Below are positions 1 to 7,682 of a stretch of 44,746 bases of DNA, piece after piece. The notes beneath the pieces are model-generated. The model was given only the letters and a program-made list of their open reading frames with translations. It had not been told where the DNA came from and did no database searches. The stretch lies in NCBI GenBank assembly GCA_949502025.1, contig CATBCG010000074.1, positions 1-44,746 on the forward strand. Reading direction: 5' to 3'. Origin of the DNA: MGBC131033 sp910585655. Its GTDB lineage: Bacteria; Bacillota; Clostridia; Lachnospirales; Lachnospiraceae. Position numbers and translations under genes: made by a program. Position 1 is the stretch's first letter. Every line of letters begins with the position of its first letter.

Positions 1-570
1 AAACCTGATTTTTTGTAATACCAATATTTCACTGACGGCAGCCATTTTTATGACTGCTTTATCGTGATGCTTCCATGATTGTTGAAAACATTTGTTGTCA
101 AGGTTCAGTTCTTGGCTACGAGTTTTATTTTCGTAGCAAAGCAGATAGTCGATAATGGACGTGGATGACTTCCCAAAGATATCGGAAACAACAGAATCTA
201 ATGCAACATTACAAACAGTAAGAGCATTCTGATATTGATTCTTTTCACTGGAACGGCAGGAAGCAAGCTTGTAACGATAGCAAGTGTATTCCCTGAGAAT
301 ACGGACTTTCTTACAAGGGATATAACTGCCTTTGACAAGTCCAAGATGGAACAAATCTCCAAGCCATTTAGAATCTTTGGCATTATCTTTGTTGCCTTTC
401 ATTGCCTTTACCTATTTGGGATTGGCAATGACAACATGGATTTCATCTTCCAGAAGGTGAAAGACAGGAATCCAGTATTTACCTATGGATTCCATACAGA
501 TATCATGGCAATCATTGTCGAGAAGCCATTGACTGAACTGCCACACAATAAAACAAAGAGCTTTAACAAT
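1..570 (-). pseudogene. IS110-family transposase relic (N-terminal part, runs off left edge)
   Basis: Reading the minus strand from about 555 downwards gives a run typical of IS110-family (DEDD plus serine) transposases: CHDICMESIGKYWIPVFHLL, then VVIANPK, then VKAMKGNKDNAKDSKWLGDL, then RYKLASCRSSEKNQYQNAL. The family normally reads NPKYVKA at the junction. Here an in-frame stop replaces the Tyr codon (412-414), so the element is inactivated. The N-terminus before the QWLLDNDC motif is not recognisable, which suggests further decay or a frameshift. The catalytic C-terminal part lies outside the window. Plus-strand ORFs over this stretch are shadows. Confidence 0.85.
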
Positions 571-778
571 TCTTAATGTACGGATTCGTAATACCGCTTA
601 TTTGTGCTTGAAAAGGCAGAACCTACACTGATTAGTATGCTGTCTAAAACGAAGAAAGTTGTTACAACTCCTCCTCCCGTGCTTTGTAGTGTAGCTTCTT
701 GCAAACTATTTTACAGCACAACGTAGAGGGTTGAAACACTTTTATTACTATTTGTGCCATCAACTGAAAGGCGGCGGA

Positions 779-916
779 ATGGAGATTAGTATGGAGAAAA
801 TAGTATCGAAAATAGCGGCATTGGGAGTACCAGGATTAGTGCTTTTCATTGCTATTTCGGCAACAGGATTGACAGGAGCGGCAGCAATAACTTCTGCGCT
901 TGTAGCAGTAAGATAG
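779..916 (+). CDS. Small hydrophobic membrane peptide, function unknown
   Basis: This encodes 45 residues (41 if translation starts at the second Met, 791). A purine-rich GAAAGGCGGCGG lies just upstream of the first ATG. After a short basic start (MEKIVSKIAALG) comes a continuous hydrophobic segment of about 25 residues rich in Gly, Ala, Val, Leu and Ile, and the peptide stops at SALVAVR. It would form one membrane helix. From memory, the start resembles small hydrophobic proteins of Clostridia that continue past this point with a Gly-rich second hydrophobic segment, so this copy may be truncated. It sits between an IS110 relic and an intron-like hairpin, so it may be a leftover gene. No function can be assigned. 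Confidence 0.45.
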   Translation: MEISMEKIVSKIAALGVPGLVLFIAISATGLTGAAAITSALVAVR

Positions 917-1158
917 GAAATTAAAAAGGTGAAAAAATTTTTGTCTCATACTTGACATAAGCTGACGGAAATGGCAGAACCGCCATATGTCGGACGGTAT
1001 GTACGGTGGTGTGAGAGGAGAGAGAAAATCTCCTCCATTTGATTCATAGAAAAACCATCTGAACTTTCTTATGATACAAAAGAACCTCCGGACAGGAAAC
1101 TTTTCATAAATATGGTACGAATTTTCATTCAGATTTGCCCAAAGTGAAGAAATATACC
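917..1158. other. Non-coding stretch with a group II intron-like hairpin
   Basis: No credible gene is visible. From about 965 to 1045 the plus strand contains a structured stretch: a GCAGAACCGCC / GTACGGTGGTG arrangement, then GTGAGAGGAGAGAG, a short AAAA loop and CTCCTCC, then ATTTGATT. This order resembles the conserved structured segment that borders the reading frame in bacterial group II introns, but no maturase is nearby. It is either an intron scar or another structured remnant. The rest of the stretch is featureless AT-rich DNA up to the promoter at 1159. Confidence 0.3.
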
Positions 1159-1187
1159 TTGCAGGAATTGTTTTTTGAACTTATAAT
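1159..1187 (+). promoter_or_regulatory. Sigma-A type promoter of the esterase gene
   Basis: TTGCAG and TATAAT are separated by exactly 17 bp. Transcription would start near 1194, giving a leader of about 90 nt. The leader contains a possible long-range stem, ATCTGG (1197-1202) with CCAGAT (1244-1249), and ends in a GGGAGGG ribosome binding site. Confidence 0.65.
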
Positions 1188-1286
1188 AAAAAGAAGATCT
1201 GGTAAAAAGTTTTGCAGGTGAAATGCTGTGTGGCAATACAGAGCCAGATTGAAATATGATTATAAAAAACGGGAGGGTTTTTACCA

Positions 1287-2555
1287 ATGGGACGTAATTA
1301 TTACACCATAGCAGAAGTCACAGACTATGGACCATTTATCACCAAGATTATTTTACCGATGCCATCTGTCGTGAAGGCGGATGCCGTCTGCAAGAATTGT
1401 TTTAGCGTATATGTAGAACGTAAGGATCGGAAGGGCAACGTATTGGAGCTTCCAAAGAGCTGGATGGCACGTGACGACAAGGAACCGAGCCAGGGCTATG
1501 TGGAGATCACAGACGCGTATCCGTCCTGTTTTTATGGCAACCGCAAGGAAGAGGCGGAATATGTGACGCTGGAAATGAAATATGGACCGCTTTATACGTT
1601 ATCGGCAGCGATTTCTGCACCAAACGGCGTCAATGAATTTGTAATCAGCGATTACCGGATTACCCAGACGGCAGCGATTGAGGCAGAAGGCGGAAAAATC
1701 AGCGGTCTTGTCTATGATCTTTGTGCAGGACGGCGGATGCCGTTAGCGGACGAGTTCCGTCATGGTCGTTCTTCTTATGAACTTCCGTTAAATTATGGAT
1801 ATTTTGTACCGCAGACCGGAAACGGAAAGAGACCTTTGATTATCTGGCTGCATGGTGCAGGAGAGGGCGGACAGGATCCGACCGTTGCTTATGCAGGCAA
1901 CAAAGTGACCAACCTGGCAACCGAAGAGATTCAGAAGAAATTTGGCGGCGCTTATCTGCTCGTTCCGCAGACTCCGACGTTCTGGCTGAACGATGGCAGC
2001 GGACAGTATGGTAGAAGCGGTAAGTCGATGTACACGGAAGCCTTAAAGGCTCTAATCGATGAGTTTATTGAGAAGAACGATGCAGCGATCGATCGCGATC
2101 GTATCTATATCGGCGGCGATTCCAACGGCGGTTTTATGACCATGCGTATGACTGTAAATTATCCGGACTTCTTTGCCGGAGTATTCCCGGTATGCGAGGC
2201 TCTTTATGATGAACGGATTTCCGACGAGGATATCGAACATATCAAAAACGTACCGATTTGGTTTACGCATGCCAAAAACGATCCGGTCGTAAAGCCGGAG
2301 GAAACAGTTGTACCGACCTATGAGCGTCTGATTAAGGCAGGGGCAAAGAACGTTCACTTTACCTTCTGGGACAAGATTACCGACCTGCACGGACTGTTCG
2401 TGGATGAAAAGGGCGAGCCATTTGAATACATCGGTCATTTCGCCTGGATTCCGATGTTAAACGATGACTGTAAACTGGATTATGACGAGAAACCTGTCGT
2501 AGTAGACGGGAAGGAAGTTACGCTGCTGGACTGGCTGGCTTTACAGCATAAATAA
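1287..2555 (+). CDS. Alpha/beta-hydrolase esterase with Ig-like N-terminal domain
   Basis: The 422-residue protein probably hydrolyses esters, for example acyl groups on plant polysaccharides. The C-terminal half is an alpha/beta hydrolase of the prolyl-oligopeptidase/PHB-depolymerase type. The oxyanion loop is LIIWLHGAGEGG (about 184-195), the nucleophile Ser279 lies in GGDSNGG, and the likely acid is Asp332 (HAKNDPVV) with His368 (DLHGLF). Residues 1-130 look like the beta-rich Ig-like domain found before such esterases. No signal peptide is visible, so a cytoplasmic location is expected. The ATG follows a GGGAGGG site. The gene is monocistronic, with its own promoter upstream and a strong hairpin terminator downstream. 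The substrate is not readable from sequence. Confidence 0.8.
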   Translation: MGRNYYTIAEVTDYGPFITKIILPMPSVVKADAVCKNCFSVYVERKDRKGNVLELPKSWMARDDKEPSQGYVEITDAYPSCFYGNRKEEAEYVTLEMKYGPLYTLSAAISAPNGVNEFVISDYRITQTAAIEAEGGKISGLVYDLCAGRRMPLADEFRHGRSSYELPLNYGYFVPQTGNGKRPLIIWLHGAGEGGQDPTVAYAGNKVTNLATEEIQKKFGGAYLLVPQTPTFWLNDGSGQYGRSGKSMYTEALKALIDEFIEKNDAAIDRDRIYIGGDSNGGFMTMRMTVNYPDFFAGVFPVCEALYDERISDEDIEHIKNVPIWFTHAKNDPVVKPEETVVPTYERLIKAGAKNVHFTFWDKITDLHGLFVDEKGEPFEYIGHFAWIPMLNDDCKLDYDEKPVVVDGKEVTLLDWLALQHK

Positions 2556-2584
2556 AAAGGCTATATAAATCTTTTTTTCTACAG

Positions 2585-2622
2585 GGAACATCTTATCTGC
2601 GTTGGATAGGATGTTCCTTTTT
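2585..2622 (+). terminator. Rho-independent terminator after the esterase
   Basis: The inverted repeat GGAACATCTTATC / GATAGGATGTTCC with a 7-nt loop is followed by TTTTTA. It lies 30 bp beyond the esterase stop codon. Confidence 0.85.
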
Positions 2623-2709
2623 ACATAAAACAACCTTTGCCAAAACAGAAAGGAGGATGATGCGTCTTTCACCGCAAAAGAGAAGTGGAGGGCGTATCTG
2701 GCAAAATTT

Positions 2710-3867
2710 ATGAAAAAATCAAGGCATTTCACGATACTCATTTTATTAGTTGGGCTGCTTTTGTTAAGTGGTTGCGGAGAGCGACAGCATAGGGAACGCC
2801 CAGAAAAGATACCGCTTTATTTAGATGTACGCGGATTTCGAGAGGAACTAATGGAGCGGATGGAAGAAAAGCCGATTTATAACCTGAAAAATCTGCTTAT
2901 TACCAAAGAGTCTTTGTTATCTTTTAAATATAATGAAAAAACGATATTTCCTACAGGAGATCGTCTGGATTCGGATATTTCTCCCGAAGAGCTTCTGGAA
3001 CTGGCTAAAAATCCAGGGCTGGGAATCCGATCCCTGCATGAACAGGGCTATACAGGAGAGGGGATAACCGTCGCTATTATCGATCAAAACATGTTTTTAG
3101 ACCACCCGGAATTTGCCGGAAAGGTTCTTAACTATCGTGATTTTGGCTGCGATATGGATAAGACGGGAAGTATGCACGCTCCCGCTGTCACCAGTTTGTT
3201 AGTCGGAGAAACCATCGGGACGGCTCCTGGAGCAAAGCTGTATTTTGCAGCCGTACCAACTTGGAAATGGGACGCCGCCTATCCTGCCGAGGCTATGGAT
3301 TGGATCGTAGAAGAAAACGAAAAGCTACCAGAGGGAGAGAAAATCCGCCTTGTCAGCGTCAGCGCCGGGTTTGGTAACGGAGAGTTTTCCAATGCAGAAG
3401 CATGGATACAAAGCAGACAGAGGGCAGAGGAAGCAGGAATTCTCGTTTTGGATGGAGATTGGGAACATAGTATGTTTTCAGCCGCCTATTTTGATACTTC
3501 GGGCGATTTGAGCTGGGAATCCGTTGAGTGCCTGATTCCGGGGCAGCCGAACTACTCGTGGGAAGAGCGGAGAACACAGAGGTTGGCAGGCTATGAAGAG
3601 GATAAATTGTTTGTTCCAATTTCTCCTCGTACTGTGGCAGAACAATATTTTGAAGATGATAGTTCCTATCAGTATTGCGGTTATTCAGGAATTAGCTGGG
3701 GCATCCCCTACGCAGCCGGAGTGTTGGCGATGGGATGGCAGATAGCACCGGAAAAAACCGGAGAGGAAATGGCTGCGCTCTTAATAGACACTGCTTATCA
3801 GCAAAATGATATGAAGTTTATTTATCCGGAGGCGTTTATTGAGGCATTGTTAGCCGAGCAGCAGTAG
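2710..3867 (+). CDS. Subtilase-like (S8) lipoprotein
   Basis: This 385-residue protein begins with a lipoprotein signal peptide: a basic start, a hydrophobic stretch and the lipobox LLSGC with Cys22. The mature part is predicted to be membrane-anchored outside the cell. From residue 117 it shows a subtilisin-type fold: Asp125 in VAIIDQN, His156 in GSMHAPAVTSLLVG and Ser329 in SGISWGIPYAAG. All three catalytic residues are present, but the surroundings differ from the classic GTGTHVAG and GTSMAAPH motifs, so this is a divergent peptidase and its activity should be treated as likely, not certain. Residues 23-115 are an unassigned acidic region that could be a propeptide-like segment. The nearest good ribosome site (GGAGGG, about 2687) is rather far from the ATG, so the start carries some doubt. 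Confidence 0.75.
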   Translation: MKKSRHFTILILLVGLLLLSGCGERQHRERPEKIPLYLDVRGFREELMERMEEKPIYNLKNLLITKESLLSFKYNEKTIFPTGDRLDSDISPEELLELAKNPGLGIRSLHEQGYTGEGITVAIIDQNMFLDHPEFAGKVLNYRDFGCDMDKTGSMHAPAVTSLLVGETIGTAPGAKLYFAAVPTWKWDAAYPAEAMDWIVEENEKLPEGEKIRLVSVSAGFGNGEFSNAEAWIQSRQRAEEAGILVLDGDWEHSMFSAAYFDTSGDLSWESVECLIPGQPNYSWEERRTQRLAGYEEDKLFVPISPRTVAEQYFEDDSSYQYCGYSGISWGIPYAAGVLAMGWQIAPEKTGEEMAALLIDTAYQQNDMKFIYPEAFIEALLAEQQ

Positions 3868-3913
3868 TATGTGAGGTTAGTATTCTTATATGGAAAAGAA
3901 AGTCGAAAATTGG

Positions 3914-3919
3914 TATAAT
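3914..3919 (+). promoter_or_regulatory. Extended -10 promoter of the amidohydrolase
   Basis: TATAAT is preceded by TG at the extended -10 position (TGGTATAAT). The -35 region (TGGAAA, 3891-3896) is weak, as is usual for extended -10 promoters. It lies 27 bp before the coding start. Confidence 0.55.
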
Positions 3920-3945
3920 AATCTCACTAAAAGAAAAGGATGGAT

Positions 3946-5169
3946 ATGGAAATGAAAACAATGATAAAATGCGGTATGCTTTTTTCGGCTGTAGATGAAA
4001 GCGTACAAAAGGATGTTGCCATTATCGTAGAGGGGAATCGGATTGAGAAGATTTGCCCGGTCAGTGAGGCAGACAGTACAGATGCCACGATTCTTGATTT
4101 ATCCGATAAATTTGTCATGCCTGGTCTGATTGACGGTCATGTGCATGTCAGCATGAACGGAGAAGCAAACAGCATGGCAGAAATGCCGTTTCTCAAGCTG
4201 GGAGACGTCGCCTATCGTGCGATGCACTATGTAAATGCGGATTTGATGGCGGGATTTACGACAATCCGCTGTGAAGGGGATCCTGGCTTTGTGGATATTT
4301 CCTTGCGGGATGCGATTGCAAAAGGATTGGTGGTAGGTCCGCGTATGCAGTGCAGCGGCATTGCTCTTTCCTCGACAGGCGGACATGGTGATTATCATTT
4401 CAGTCCGGACATCAAGGGTGGTGAATTTTCTGCTATCTGCAATAGCCCTGACCAGACAAGGGCAGCAGCACGTTATACCTTTAAACATGGTGCGGATCAG
4501 GTAAAACTTATGGCGACAGGCGGGGTTATGTCCAAAGGGGACGAGCCTGGCGCCTGTGAGATGACTTTTGAGGAGATGAAAGCTGCCTGTGAAGTGGCAC
4601 GCTTCCGCGGTAAAACTTCCTCTGCCCATGCACATGGAGCCGAGGGCATTAAAAACGCCATTCGGGCAGGTATTACTTCTATTGAGCATGGAATGCTCAT
4701 TGATGAAGAAGGAATAGAGATGTTAGTAGAACATGGCACTTATCTGGTGCCAACGATCATTGCTGCCTATCGTATTATTCAGTATGGCAAAGAAGCAGGG
4801 ATTCCGGACTATGCGGTAGAGAAGGCAAAGATTTGTCTGAAAAATCATGCAGATCATCTAAAGGTAATGGTAAAGAAAGGTGTAAAAATTGCCTTTGGTA
4901 CGGATACCGGCACCCCATACAGCCACCATGGGGAGCAGGCGTTTGAGTTTCAGCTTATGTTAGAGAGCGGGATTCCTGCCGCCTACTGTCTGCAGGCAGC
5001 TACGAAAGTAAACGCTGCTTTAATCCGGCGTGAAGAGGAATTAGGAACCATTGAGGTAGGAAAATTGGCAGATATCGTAGCCTTTTGCGGAAATCCACTG
5101 GAAGATGGGATGAAGAGCATGATGAATTGCTGCTTTGTAATGAAAGACGGCGTAGTGTATAAAGGGTAA
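3946..5169 (+). CDS. Amidohydrolase family metal-dependent hydrolase
   Basis: The 407-residue enzyme belongs to the amidohydrolase superfamily (imidazolonepropionase/Xaa-Pro dipeptidase-like branch). The N-terminal beta-sandwich strand is followed by GLIDGHVHVS, the first HxH metal site. Further on come a possible carboxylated-lysine strand (QVKLMATGG), the HAHG and SIEHG histidine sites, and the conserved acid in FGTDTGTP. The C-terminus (GTIEVGKLADIVAF) is typical of the family. It should cleave a C-N bond in a cyclic or peptide-like amide in the cytoplasm, but the substrate is unknown. Of three closely spaced ATGs (3940, 3946, 3952), 3946 has the best distance from AAAGG at 3935-3939. Confidence 0.85.
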   Translation: MEMKTMIKCGMLFSAVDESVQKDVAIIVEGNRIEKICPVSEADSTDATILDLSDKFVMPGLIDGHVHVSMNGEANSMAEMPFLKLGDVAYRAMHYVNADLMAGFTTIRCEGDPGFVDISLRDAIAKGLVVGPRMQCSGIALSSTGGHGDYHFSPDIKGGEFSAICNSPDQTRAAARYTFKHGADQVKLMATGGVMSKGDEPGACEMTFEEMKAACEVARFRGKTSSAHAHGAEGIKNAIRAGITSIEHGMLIDEEGIEMLVEHGTYLVPTIIAAYRIIQYGKEAGIPDYAVEKAKICLKNHADHLKVMVKKGVKIAFGTDTGTPYSHHGEQAFEFQLMLESGIPAAYCLQAATKVNAALIRREEELGTIEVGKLADIVAFCGNPLEDGMKSMMNCCFVMKDGVVYKG

Positions 5170-5243
5170 GGGCAAATCATTTGTATTTTTATGTGGACGT
5201 GGAAAGTAATGCCCGCAGTTGCTCTAATCCGGGTTGTAGGATA

Positions 5244-5672
5244 TCATGGTTCTTGTTTTTCTATATTGCAAATGATGATATCCAACATCTGTCTTGGCGT
5301 AACTACATAAGGCTTTGCGGGAAAATGTTTGATATTTCCAGTAACGAGATAGGTGTCTTCGTTTTCCCTTCCTTTTACCACAATCTCATAAAAAATGATA
5401 TCTTTTGGATCAGGAAGGAGAATATTCATTTTTGGGGCATCTAAATAGATTCCAAGCTGGTTTATTTCTGTGAGGATAGTGTTAATAATCTCTTCGTTTA
5501 GATGGAATTTGGGGCGGCTTAAAACATTCTGATATTCTTCCATAATAGATTTATTGAGTAAAGGAAGAATTGTTCCATTAAATACAAGTTCCATAATAGT
5601 TCCAGGAACAGAATTCCATTTAAGCATAGCAGAGACAAGAACATTGGTATCGATAACTGCATAATATTTCAT
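5244..5672 (-). CDS. PIN-domain toxin (COG1569-like)
   Basis: The protein has 142 residues and is a PIN-domain ribonuclease of the family annotated as putative toxin of a toxin-antitoxin system. The start YAVIDTNVLVSAML carries the first catalytic Asp (Asp8). LLNKSIMEEYQNVLSRPKF supplies the conserved Glu, and LPDPKDIIFYEIV plus YLVTGNIKHFP supply the C-terminal acidic/TGN-type motif. It is expected to cleave RNA when freed from its antitoxin. A TAAGGTGG ribosome site precedes the ATG. The gene starts 9 bp after the antitoxin stop codon, so the two form one operon. Confidence 0.85.
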   Translation of the reverse strand: MKYYAVIDTNVLVSAMLKWNSVPGTIMELVFNGTILPLLNKSIMEEYQNVLSRPKFHLNEEIINTILTEINQLGIYLDAPKMNILLPDPKDIIFYEIVVKGRENEDTYLVTGNIKHFPAKPYVVTPRQMLDIIICNIEKQEP

Positions 5673-5681
5673 AATACCACC

Positions 5682-5963
5682 TTACTTTCTTGCTTCGGAT
5701 ATTTCCGCATTAATTTCCTCTAATGTCATATTATCTATGCCATGTTTGGCAGCGATACAACTGGCGGCTTTCATGGCTTTGATGCCCTTACTTTCAGAAA
5801 TATCATCTACTTTCATACTAAAAGGGACGCCATTTTCCTCTACCAGACGGAAGATACACATCCGAAGATAGGTAGGCAAATCAATACCGAGCTTTTCACA
5901 TATGGTTACTGCTTTGATTCGGGCTGTTTCTTCTGTACGAAATTGTACTAAAGTATTTGCCAT
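5682..5963 (-). CDS. RelB/DinJ-family antitoxin
   Basis: The 93-residue protein opens with ANTLVQFRTEE, the ribbon-helix-helix strand typical of RelB/DinJ antitoxins, which bind DNA as dimers. A helix with GIDLPTYLRMCIFRLVEENG follows. The C-terminal half (SESKGIKAMKAA, LEEINAEISEARK) matches the toxin-binding tail of this family. It is expected to neutralise the PIN toxin encoded directly downstream and to repress their common promoter. The start is fixed by a near-perfect AAAGGAGG site. Pairing of a DinJ-type antitoxin with a PIN toxin rather than a RelE/YafQ toxin is a mixed arrangement, although such pairs occur in Clostridia. Confidence 0.85.
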   Translation of the reverse strand: MANTLVQFRTEETARIKAVTICEKLGIDLPTYLRMCIFRLVEENGVPFSMKVDDISESKGIKAMKAASCIAAKHGIDNMTLEEINAEISEARK

Positions 5964-5995
5964 AATGATTCCTCCTTTTTGAGTTTTATAGTGTT

Positions 5996-6024
5996 ATTAT
6001 AACAAATTATGATGACAAATGCAA
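5996..6024 (-). promoter_or_regulatory. Promoter of the toxin-antitoxin operon
   Basis: On the minus strand TTGCAT and TATAAT are 17 bp apart. The -10 lies in the near-palindrome GTTATTATAAC, a plausible autorepression site for the ribbon-helix-helix antitoxin. Confidence 0.6.
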
Positions 6025-6100
6025 TCGACTGATTGATAGAAATTTATCATCGTCTTATCTGCTATACATATGAGTAATAGAAGCTATTTGGAATAAGTAT

Positions 6101-6129
6101 TTGCCATTTACCGAAAGGAGGGGTATAAT
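6101..6129 (+). promoter_or_regulatory. Promoter of the MATE exporter gene
   Basis: TTGCCA and TATAAT are separated by 17 bp. The untranslated leader is about 55 nt and contains the inverted repeat described at 6137-6164. Confidence 0.65.
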
Positions 6130-6136
6130 AAGTTCT

Positions 6137-6164
6137 GTTTGCTTTGGCAAAAGCTTTAGCAAAC
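6137..6164 (+). repeat. Inverted repeat in the MATE leader
   Basis: GTTTGCT (6137-6143) pairs with AGCAAAC (6158-6164). Inside it, GCTTT-GGCA-AAAGC forms a competing smaller hairpin. It lies between the transcription start and the ribosome site, so it may be an operator or an RNA switch controlling the exporter. Confidence 0.4.
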
Positions 6165-6191
6165 GGAAATTAGTGAGAGGAAGTTGATATC

Positions 6192-7547
6192 ATGCAAAAG
6201 GATAAAGCACTGACGGTTTTGACAGACGGTCCGGTAGGAAAGCGGATCATCGCGTTTGCGATTCCGTTGTTTTTGGGGAACCTGTTTCAGCAGCTTTATA
6301 ATACGGCAGATTCTTTGATTGTCGGGAATTTTTTAGGGAGTGAAGCCTTGGCGGCAGTCAGTTCTTCCGGAAATCTGATCTTTTTGATGGTCGGATTTTT
6401 TAACGGGATTGCCATGGGAGCGGGAGTTATCGTAGCTCGTTACTATGGGGCGAAACAGTTTGACAAACTGCAGACGGCAATACATACGTTAGTGGCGTTT
6501 GGGCTGGTGGCAGGTCTTTTGCTGATGTGCCTGGGAATGACGCTTACTCCTTTTATTCTGCGCTTGATGGGAACGCCGGAAAATGTGCTGCCGAATTCTA
6601 TCGTTTATTTTCGTACTTATTTTGCAGGTTCTCTAGGCTTTGTCCTTTACAATGTATTTATGGGAATCATGCAGTCGGTTGGAGATTCCAGACATCCGTT
6701 GATGTATTTGATCATTTCTTCTTGTATCAATATTGCTTTGGATTTGCTGTTTGTCGGAGTATTCCGGATGGGAGTCGGCGCGGTAGCGGCAGCTACTGCC
6801 ATTTCCCAGGCAACCAGCGCATTGTTAAGCTTTATCCGATTATCTCGTATCAAAGCAGAGTATCAGATTATCGTAAAAAAGATTCGATTTGATAAAATCA
6901 TGTTAAAACAAATCGTTTCCTATGGGCTCCCGGCAGGTATCCAAAATTCGATCATTTCTCTGGCAAACGTAGTAGTGCAGTCCAATATCAACGCTTTTGG
7001 CGCAGCAGCGATGGCAGGCTGTGGGGCTTATTCAAAGATCGAAGGGTTCGGCTTTTTGCCAATTACCTGCTTTGCCCAGTCCCTGACGACCTTTATCGGG
7101 CAAAATTTGGGGGCAGGCAAATACGACAGAGCAAGGAAGGGTGCAAGGTTTGGAATTCTCTGCTCGATTTCCATTGCAGAGATGGTTGGTATTGGCGTCT
7201 ATCTGGCAGCGCCGTACCTGATTCGGCTTTTTGCCGAGGAACCGGAGGTCATTCGTTTTGGCATGACCCAGGCAAGAACGGTGTCGCTGTTCTTTTTCCT
7301 TTTGGCATTATCCCACTGTATGGCAGGGATTTTCCGTGGAGCGGGCAAAGCAGTCGTGCCAATGACCGTTATGATGGTTTGCTGGTGCGTGATTCGTATT
7401 ACCTATATCACGGTAGTAATGCGCTTTGTGGATGTTATAAACGGTGTATTCTGGGCATATCCTCTGACCTGGAGCCTTAGTTCCGTTATCTTTTTGATTT
7501 ATTTTTTGAAAGCAGACTGGATGCACGGGTTTGAAAAGAGAGGATAA
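6192..7547 (+). CDS. MATE-family multidrug/cation exporter
   Basis: The 451-residue integral membrane protein has about 12 hydrophobic helices in two homologous halves. This is the MATE fold, which exports organic cations or drugs in exchange for Na+ or H+. Family hallmarks seen are PLFLGNLFQQLYNTADSLIVG near the N-terminus (helix 1) and the second-half equivalent YGLPAGIQNSIISLANVVVQ. Its length matches the Clostridia DinF/NorM-like clade. The ATG is preceded by GAGAGGAAG. It has its own promoter and no partner gene. The transported substrate cannot be predicted. Confidence 0.9.
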   Translation: MQKDKALTVLTDGPVGKRIIAFAIPLFLGNLFQQLYNTADSLIVGNFLGSEALAAVSSSGNLIFLMVGFFNGIAMGAGVIVARYYGAKQFDKLQTAIHTLVAFGLVAGLLLMCLGMTLTPFILRLMGTPENVLPNSIVYFRTYFAGSLGFVLYNVFMGIMQSVGDSRHPLMYLIISSCINIALDLLFVGVFRMGVGAVAAATAISQATSALLSFIRLSRIKAEYQIIVKKIRFDKIMLKQIVSYGLPAGIQNSIISLANVVVQSNINAFGAAAMAGCGAYSKIEGFGFLPITCFAQSLTTFIGQNLGAGKYDRARKGARFGILCSISIAEMVGIGVYLAAPYLIRLFAEEPEVIRFGMTQARTVSLFFFLLALSHCMAGIFRGAGKAVVPMTVMMVCWCVIRITYITVVMRFVDVINGVFWAYPLTWSLSSVIFLIYFLKADWMHGFEKRG

Positions 7548-7682
7548 GAGGTAATCTGCTGCTGGCTTAATCTTATTTTGAGTGATAGGCATTGCAAGAA
7601 CCGCAATGATAAAATCTATGAAATGAATATTTCCACATCAAAGCTGATATAATGGTAAAAAACGAGCGGAAGCGAGAAGCAT

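Noticed and set aside
235..576. Plus-strand ORF of 113 codons
   Set aside because: It is the antisense shadow of the IS110 transposase relic, whose minus-strand reading gives clear family motifs.
5181..5444. Plus-strand ORF over the PIN toxin
   Set aside because: Antisense to a well-supported PIN gene, with no ribosome site and no recognisable domain.
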